This document shows, piece by piece, positions 7,549 through 11,931 of a stretch of DNA of 11,931 nt. Position 1 is the first letter of the stretch; every line of letters starts with the position of its first letter. The notes below the pieces were generated by a model. That model saw nothing but the letters and a program-made list of their open reading frames with translations, had not been told where the DNA came from and made no database searches. The stretch comes from an uncultured Lachnospiraceae bacterium (lineage in GTDB: Bacteria > Bacillota > Clostridia > Lachnospirales > Lachnospiraceae), in assembly GCA_902795625.1 (NCBI GenBank), contig CADBLW010000022.1, positions 1-11,931 on the forward strand. Direction: 5' to 3'. A program made the translations under genes and the position numbers.

Positions 7549-8787
7549 TTAATATTCCACGGCCTTGATCTCGGGATCCTGCATTGCCCCGTACCAGGCG
7601 CGTTTTTTCACAAGTTTCGATCCGTCAAACCGGTACAGAAGAGGTGTCTCCTCCCTGCGCCACGAAATGCCGTCATACAGGCCCCAGATCGTGATACAGT
7701 CAATGTCCACCGTACCGTTCTGTTTTGCCTGCTGCATCTTTTTGAAGAGTACCGCATACTTCATCGCCTGTACCTCTTCGCCGTTCTTGCCGGACGTCGC
7801 CTGACCGATGTCAAGCTCTGTCAGCTGAACCTTGTACCCTTCCGCAGTGAATTTGGCTGCGGTACCGCGGATCTGACGGTCAACATTGTCCGTGGTGGAA
7901 ATGTGGCTCTGCATGCCGATACCGTCGATATTGCCGGCTTCCTTGATCGGACGCAGGCACTCGATGATCTGCTGTGACTTGGAATAGCAATTGTAATCGT
8001 TGTAGTACAGATCAACGCCCTCGGGAGCATATTTTCTCGCGTACTCAAACGCATAATTCATAAAGTCCGGTCCGATGACCTCATACCACAGACTGTCCTT
8101 GCGCATGCCTGCCGCGTCACCGTGAGGCGGATCGATCGCCTCGTTGACAACGTCATAGCAGTAGATCTGGCCGGGATAATTTTCCTCCATGTAGGTCATG
8201 ACCTGGCGGATATAACTCTCCATGCGCTTGAGCATCACGTCGCGGGACACTCTCGTGCCGTTCGGCGTGTAATCCTCGGTGAAGAACCACGACGGTGTCT
8301 GGGAGTGCCAGATCAGCGTGTGAAAGCGCACCTTGATCCCGTTCTCCTTCGCGAACTGCATGCTTCTCGCGATCACGGACAGATTGATGACCGGCTCCGT
8401 GTAGGTGTCCGGCAGACCCTTCTGGCATTCCTCCTTGCGAAGGACGGCATCCGGCTTTGTCTCATTCTCAAACGTCAGGCTGTTGAAGTTTCCGACGATG
8501 ACATCCTTGAACGCCGCATTGTTGATCACACTGACCGGCATCGCCATGCCGATCATGAAATCATCCTTGTATTTCTCCTTGAGCGTCATCGAATCGAGCG
8601 GATTGGGCGTCGGTGTCGGTGTTGAGGGGACCTCGGTAGCGGTGGGCGTTGCGGGAACCTCGGTAGCGGTGGGCTCGGAAGCCGCCGGCGTGCTCTGGTT
8701 TCCGTTCTTGCCGCATGCCGTGAGCAGCGATGCGATCAGCATAAGCGCGATCAAAAGCCTTGCGGTTTTGGATACGGAACACTTCAT
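7549..8787 (-). CDS. Lipoprotein endo-1,4-beta-xylanase, glycoside hydrolase family 10
   Basis: 412 residues. A lipoprotein signal peptide (basic MKCSVSKTAR, hydrophobic core, lipobox LLTAC with Cys25) predicts an outward-facing, membrane-anchored enzyme. A Pro/Thr/Ser/Glu-rich linker follows (about 30-64), with two copies of a 9-residue unit (TATEVPATP, TATEVPSTP). A single GH10 barrel occupies about 66-405. Its landmarks are WHSQTPSW (160-167), acid/base Glu216 in DVVNEA, GMQSHI (291-296), nucleophile Glu324 in LTELDIG, and WGLYDGISW (368-376). It should cleave internal beta-1,4 links of xylan. No carbohydrate-binding module is present. The ATG at 8787 has AGGAG seven bases upstream. The frame stays open to 8991, but that extension would run through the tRNA gene and spoil the signal peptide. 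No other xylan genes are in the window. Confidence 0.96.
   Translation of the reverse strand: MKCSVSKTARLLIALMLIASLLTACGKNGNQSTPAASEPTATEVPATPTATEVPSTPTPTPNPLDSMTLKEKYKDDFMIGMAMPVSVINNAAFKDVIVGNFNSLTFENETKPDAVLRKEECQKGLPDTYTEPVINLSVIARSMQFAKENGIKVRFHTLIWHSQTPSWFFTEDYTPNGTRVSRDVMLKRMESYIRQVMTYMEENYPGQIYCYDVVNEAIDPPHGDAAGMRKDSLWYEVIGPDFMNYAFEYARKYAPEGVDLYYNDYNCYSKSQQIIECLRPIKEAGNIDGIGMQSHISTTDNVDRQIRGTAAKFTAEGYKVQLTELDIGQATSGKNGEEVQAMKYAVLFKKMQQAKQNGTVDIDCITIWGLYDGISWRREETPLLYRFDGSKLVKKRAWYGAMQDPEIKAVEY
8630..8674 (-). repeat. 27-bp tandem repeat in the xylanase linker
   Basis: An 18-bp core (from acctcggtag onward) recurs exactly at 8630 and 8657, a period of 27 bp or nine codons. It encodes two successive TATEVP-type units of the linker between lipidated Cys and catalytic domain. 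Such repeats can change copy number by slippage and so alter linker length. Confidence 0.7.
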
Positions 8788-8802
8788 GGTTGTTCTCCTT
8801 TC

Positions 8803-8819
8803 CGGGAATACTCTTCCCG
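8803..8819 (-). promoter_or_regulatory. Small hairpin before the xylanase ribosome binding site
   Basis: CGGGAA and TTCCCG form a 6-bp inverted repeat with a 5-nt loop, just upstream of the AGGAG of the xylanase gene. It has no T-tract. It may be an operator-like palindrome or an mRNA stem; nothing in the sequence decides between these. Confidence 0.3.
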
Positions 8820-8850
8820 ACATGAACAGGACCAATATGAAAACTCTGCG

Positions 8851-8879
8851 TATAAAGAAAACTGGACCGGATTTGACAA
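8851..8879 (-). promoter_or_regulatory. Possible weak promoter for the xylanase gene
   Basis: On the minus strand TTGTCA (8879-8874) and TTTATA (8856-8851) are 17 bp apart. The -35 matches consensus at five of six positions, the -10 at only three. The -35 lies in the loop of the tRNA-Glu terminator, so terminator and promoter would overlap. It is the best candidate between tRNA-Glu and the xylanase, but weak. Confidence 0.3.
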
Positions 8880-8890
8880 CCCGGTCCAGT
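8852..8890 (-). terminator. Intrinsic terminator of tRNA-Glu
   Basis: A perfect 10-bp stem (ACTGGACCGG/CCGGTCCAGT, 8861-8890) with a 10-nt loop is followed on the minus strand by TTTCTTTATA. It begins 4 nt after the tRNA 3' end and should block read-through into the xylanase gene. Confidence 0.9.
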
Positions 8891-8893
8891 GAA

Positions 8894-8965
8894 CAGCTTG
8901 TGGGGGAATCGAACCCCCGTTTCCGCCGTGAGAGGGCGGCGTCTTGACCCCTTGACCAACAAGCC
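8894..8965 (-). tRNA. tRNA-Glu (anticodon CUC)
   Basis: 72 nt fold into a standard cloverleaf. The acceptor stem is GGCTTGT with ACAAGCT, the D arm GTC...GAC, the anticodon stem CCGCC/GGCGG, the loop CTCTCAC with anticodon CTC at positions 34-36, a 4-nt variable loop, and the T arm GGGGG-TTCGATT-CCCCC. The anticodon reads GAG. The first pair is a G1-U72 wobble and the discriminator is G73. CCA is not encoded, so it must be added after transcription. The gene has its own promoter and terminator. A tRNA-Glu(UUC) is expected elsewhere in the genome. Confidence 0.95.
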
Positions 8966-8981
8966 AAATGCTGCGTTAATG

Positions 8982-9010
8982 ATATTACCAAACTTAAACA
9001 GAAATTGCAA
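8982..9010 (-). promoter_or_regulatory. Promoter of tRNA-Glu with an A-rich upstream element
   Basis: TTGCAA (9010-9005) and TAATAT (8987-8982) lie 17 bp apart on the minus strand, and TGG directly precedes the -10 (extended -10). A run of A residues immediately upstream (about 9013-9030) resembles an UP element and overlaps the last codons and stop of the preceding membrane protein gene. The start should fall about 10 nt before the mature tRNA 5' end. Confidence 0.85.
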
Positions 9011-9019
9011 GCACTTTTT

Positions 9020-11065
9020 TTAATTTTTTCTCAAGTCGTAAACAGCAAACTCACTCACCCCGCTCCACCTCGTGAAAACCTTGGGATAGACAGCGGCGAT
9101 CAGCTCTTCATTCAGGTGGGTATCGTTCTTTCTCACACGGTACTGGATCACCAGAAAATCCGCGCCGCACTCTTCGACAGCCTTCCTCATGTCAGCTTCA
9201 TTTTCCGCGTGAATGATCCGCTCGGTGATCTCCTGCCTCGTCGTCGCGTCGTAGCCCGCGTCATGGACGAAGCCGTAATACCCGTTATAGTTCTGAAAGC
9301 CGCAGGTGGTCATCATTCCGATGAAGTTGTCAGGCGCAAGAAAAAGCGTGTCCCGATCGACGCCGTTATCCTCCGCCCACTCTAAAAGCGGCGGTGTGCA
9401 CTCGTATTTGTAGCCGTATTCGGTCTTGCATTTTTCGAGGACGAGATACAGATCGTACACTCCCGTCGCGGTCAGCGGCACGAGCAGCATAAGCGTCGCG
9501 ATCATGCACCCGATCCTTGTGATGCGTTTTCTGCCTGCACTCAGAAGATTGCACAGCGCGATCCCCGCATGGATCCCGAACCAGTAGATGGCAAGCAGCA
9601 TATACTTGTGGTTCTGCAGCGGTTCCGGGGACATCAGCACATGGAACCCGAAGGCGAACAGAATGACCGACGCCGCGATCATGACGCGGTTCACTGCGTC
9701 CGCACAAAGGAAGCGTATGATGAGCAGCGGTATCATGATGCCGAGAAGAAGCCAGAAGTGCTTCAGCACCGCGCCGAAGGACGCGTCCTCAAGTACCCAT
9801 GCCTTGACAAAACGGAGCTCGAACAGACCCATGCTCTCCGTGCAGAGCGAGGTTTCCAGACACGAAAGTCCCGCAGCGATCACCGCAGTGATCAGGAAGG
9901 ACACCTGGTCGGAGGAGAACCACGCGATGACAAAGAGAAGCAGCAAAGACGCGATCACCGAGTGCGCGCTGAACAGGCCGCACATGCCGAGGCACAGCCC
10001 GGCATACCCCGCCGTGAGCACCGACGATTTCTTGCGCGGCATTGCCTCTTTGCGGAATATTGCCTTGATCCTGGACGTAAGCCCCGTTCCGGCGCATTCC
10101 TTCCGGATCTCCGCTCTCTCCTGCAGTCCGCGGATCAGATACGGCAGAAACAGGCTCACGACGAACATCGCCGCAGCGTACCCGAAGATCAGGTGCCGCT
10201 GGTTCAGCAGTGAGTTCGACTGGTAGATGCCCCACCACTCGTACTCCGTCGCTCCCATATAGGTGCGGTTTAACTTAAACGCCTCGCGCAGATTTCCCGC
10301 ATTATCCTTCAGGAAGCGGAAAATCCCAAGCGAGGAGCGGAACATCACAAGAAGCCATACGAAATGGCAGTAATTCTTCTTTCCGCAAAGCCGGAAGAAG
10401 CACTCATACACACCGCAGAAGAACGCCGTCATCGCGAGTATGCTCGGAAGATTGTACGCAAAATCGATCCGCAGCCCCAGAAGCTCCAGATTGCCTGCGA
10501 GGAAATCCATCATGAAGTGATAGTTGATCCCCGCACCCGTAAAGTACGGAAACTGTGCCGGAACCTTTTCCCACACGGAAAATGAACGGATCAGATTGAC
10601 ATGCAGCGCGAAATCTTCCACCACCGGCGACGCGATGATGATCTCCCCATGGATCACACGGAAGCTTGCGATCATCAGCACCACCGACATGGCAAGCGAC
10701 ACCGCAAAATACACCATCTCGCTTGTGGTCGGCCGCAGGGAGCGCGCAAACTCCTTAAACCGGACACGCTTTCTCACACATAGGATCGCGATCACGGAGC
10801 CTACGGCCGTAAGCGGCAGCACGACGGCATTCGCGTACCGAAGCGGGTGCTCCGTGTTCCGCATAAGACACCCGACGATATAGACAAGCCAGGTCACCAG
10901 CGCCGTGCCGGACAAAAAGCACGCGGGAAAAAGCGCAAAGAACGGATTGCGCGCACGCTCGCCGATCGTTGTCAGGATTTTCCGCTGCATGACGCGCGGA
11001 ACCAAAACGATGACGAGCGCGAAGCCCGCAAGCATACACAATACAAGATACAAGATCGCAAGCAT
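9020..11065 (-). CDS. Multi-pass membrane protein, putative GT-C-type glycosyltransferase
   Basis: 681 residues; I do not recognise a named family with certainty. About 12 hydrophobic segments occupy residues 1-545, followed by a soluble C-terminal domain of about 135 residues (550-681). The first large loop holds an acidic motif and His (SPVVEDFALHVNLIRSFS, 146-163), then FPYFTGAGINYHFMMDFLAGNLE (172-194). This arrangement resembles GT-C glycosyltransferases and related DUF2298-like proteins, where an Asp/Glu of the first loop is catalytic and the sugar donor is polyprenyl-linked. A later loop carries EPLQNHKYM (481-489). The ATG at 11065 is preceded by a G-rich site (GGGGGG, 5 nt spacing) and starts directly with a transmembrane helix. 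The open frame to 11176 overlaps polC and is rejected. It follows polC by 25 nt, so co-transcription is likely. Substrate unknown. Confidence 0.8.
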   Translation of the reverse strand: MLAILYLVLCMLAGFALVIVLVPRVMQRKILTTIGERARNPFFALFPACFLSGTALVTWLVYIVGCLMRNTEHPLRYANAVVLPLTAVGSVIAILCVRKRVRFKEFARSLRPTTSEMVYFAVSLAMSVVLMIASFRVIHGEIIIASPVVEDFALHVNLIRSFSVWEKVPAQFPYFTGAGINYHFMMDFLAGNLELLGLRIDFAYNLPSILAMTAFFCGVYECFFRLCGKKNYCHFVWLLVMFRSSLGIFRFLKDNAGNLREAFKLNRTYMGATEYEWWGIYQSNSLLNQRHLIFGYAAAMFVVSLFLPYLIRGLQERAEIRKECAGTGLTSRIKAIFRKEAMPRKKSSVLTAGYAGLCLGMCGLFSAHSVIASLLLLFVIAWFSSDQVSFLITAVIAAGLSCLETSLCTESMGLFELRFVKAWVLEDASFGAVLKHFWLLLGIMIPLLIIRFLCADAVNRVMIAASVILFAFGFHVLMSPEPLQNHKYMLLAIYWFGIHAGIALCNLLSAGRKRITRIGCMIATLMLLVPLTATGVYDLYLVLEKCKTEYGYKYECTPPLLEWAEDNGVDRDTLFLAPDNFIGMMTTCGFQNYNGYYGFVHDAGYDATTRQEITERIIHAENEADMRKAVEECGADFLVIQYRVRKNDTHLNEELIAAVYPKVFTRWSGVSEFAVYDLRKN

Positions 11066-11090
11066 CTCTTCCCCCCGGAGATCCGAAAAA

Positions 11091-11931
11091 TTACTCGCCG
11101 AACATATTCGCCCCGAAGACGTCCTCCAGACGCATCTGGTTCGACTCCTGCAGCTCCGTGAGCAGACCGACATCAAGCAGCAGATCCGTCACGCTCTTGC
11201 CGACACCGCAGCGGGTCCGGAAGTCCTCGCGGGACAGGAACGGATCGTTCGCGTCCGCGTGCTCCTCGATGGACTGTGCAGCCACCGTGCCGAGGCCGCT
11301 GATGGACGTCAGCGACGGCATGATCTTTCCGTCGATGATCTGAAATTTCGTCGCCTTCGCCTTGTAGATGTCAATCGGCGCAAAATCAAAGCCGCGGGCG
11401 TACATCTCCTGCACAAGGCGCATGTCCTTGAGCTCACCCTGCTGCTTCTCGGACAGTGCCAGATCCTTGTTCTTGACCGTGCTGCGCCTCTTGTACTCGC
11501 GCATGATCTTCTCCAGCTTCTCCTGTCCTCTCGCCATGAGGTCGTAGTTGAAGTTGTTCGCACGGATCGTAAAATAAGCCGTGTAGTACATCAACGGCAT
11601 GTACAGCTTGAAATACGCGACGCGGAACGCCATCATGACGTACGCGCACGCATGGGCCTTCGGGAACATGTACTTGATCTGTTTGCAGGACCAGATGTAC
11701 CACTCCGGCACCTCATGTGCCCGCATCTCTTTTTCCCACTCCGGCTTCAGTCCTTTTCCTTTCCGGACACTCTCCATGATGGTAAAGGACAATTCGCTTT
11801 CCAGACCGCAGCCGATCAGATAGGTCATGATATCGTCCCGCGTACAGATAGCTGACGAGATCGTGCATTTTTTCCCGTCGATCAGTGTTTTCGCGTTGCC
11901 GATCCAGACATTTGTCCCGTGCGAAAGCCCG
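11091..11931 (-). CDS. polC: DNA polymerase III alpha subunit, PolC type, C-terminal part
   Basis: The last 279 codons of a gene that begins outside the window; the reading frame runs to base 11930. PolC is the essential Gram-positive replicative polymerase. The visible part opens with GLSHGTNVWIGNA, then CTRDDIMTYLIGCGLE, VRKGKGL, and YMFPKAHACAYVMMAFRVAYFKLYMPLMYYTAYFTIRA. These are diagnostic C-terminal PolC blocks, following the palm and thumb domains. The stretch SLTSISGLGTVAAQSIEE (about residues 214-231 of the visible part) is a helix-hairpin-helix DNA-binding element, and TDLLLDVGLL-EL near the end is also typical. The stop lies 25 nt before the membrane protein gene, and no terminator is seen between them. 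Confidence 0.97.
   Translation of the reverse strand, partial: GLSHGTNVWIGNAKTLIDGKKCTISSAICTRDDIMTYLIGCGLESELSFTIMESVRKGKGLKPEWEKEMRAHEVPEWYIWSCKQIKYMFPKAHACAYVMMAFRVAYFKLYMPLMYYTAYFTIRANNFNYDLMARGQEKLEKIMREYKRRSTVKNKDLALSEKQQGELKDMRLVQEMYARGFDFAPIDIYKAKATKFQIIDGKIMPSLTSISGLGTVAAQSIEEHADANDPFLSREDFRTRCGVGKSVTDLLLDVGLLTELQESNQMRLEDVFGANMFGE

Noticed and set aside
4826..7552. A 908-codon plus-strand open frame opposite alaS
   Set aside because: It lies in exact codon register with alaS, so it stays open only because alaS avoids TTA, CTA and TCA. Its translation is Arg/His/Val/Leu-rich with no domain, and alaS has every expected motif.
7505..8965. Integration of an element at tRNA-Glu carrying the xylanase
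   Set aside because: I found no second copy of the tRNA 3' end as an attachment repeat, and no integrase. The tRNA also keeps its own terminator directly downstream.
8788..8991. N-terminal extension of the xylanase frame
   Set aside because: It would be translated through the tRNA-Glu gene and its terminator and would bury a perfect lipoprotein signal peptide. The ATG at 8787 has a good ribosome binding site.
11066..11176. N-terminal extension of the GT-C-like protein into polC
   Set aside because: The extra 37 residues are Arg/Ser/Cys-rich out-of-frame polC sequence. The ATG at 11065 begins a membrane helix and follows a G-rich ribosome binding site.
1..11931. CRISPR arrays, insertion sequences, phage or defence genes
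   Set aside because: No regularly spaced direct repeats, transposase motifs or terminal inverted repeats were seen on either strand.

Overview
The window looks like a piece of chromosome from a GC-rich member of the Clostridia, most likely a Lachnospiraceae-type gut or rumen anaerobe. The grounds are a PolC-type replicative polymerase (a Firmicutes hallmark), a 58-residue S21 with a GTG start, a SpoVB-like flippase, strong AGGAGG-type ribosome binding sites and a secreted GH10 xylanase. The species cannot be named from sequence alone. Every gene I can support lies on the minus strand, so transcription runs from high to low coordinates. No gap between genes exceeds 300 bases.

Right end (about 11931-9020): the C-terminal 279 residues of PolC enter from outside the window. 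They are followed after 25 nt by an uncharacterised 681-residue multi-pass membrane protein with features of GT-C-type glycosyltransferases. Next (9010-8852) is a self-contained tRNA-Glu(CUC) unit with its own promoter, an A-rich upstream element overlapping the end of the membrane protein gene, and a strong intrinsic terminator. A lipoprotein GH10 xylanase follows (8787-7549), and only 44 nt later comes alaS (7504-4838), which has no T-box leader.

Middle (4809-4412): rpsU has a near-consensus promoter, an ~85-nt leader containing a hairpin, and two tandem intrinsic terminators.

Left (4409-1): an extended -10 promoter drives phoH-ybeY (1 nt apart). These are followed by a SpoVB/MurJ-family flippase, probably starting at a TTG codon, and a partial HI0933/BaiN-family flavoprotein cut by the window edge. 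phoH, ybeY, rpsU, alaS, tRNA-Glu and polC are translation, rRNA-maturation and replication housekeeping genes. The flippase and the GT-C-like protein point to cell-envelope glycan work, and the xylanase to plant polysaccharide use.

I found no mobile element, CRISPR array, phage or defence module, and no clear new multi-gene system. The items most worth a second look are the orphan GT-C-like protein behind polC, the xylanase-alaS junction without a T-box, the rpsU leader hairpin and the small repeat and mini-ORF at the end of ybeY.
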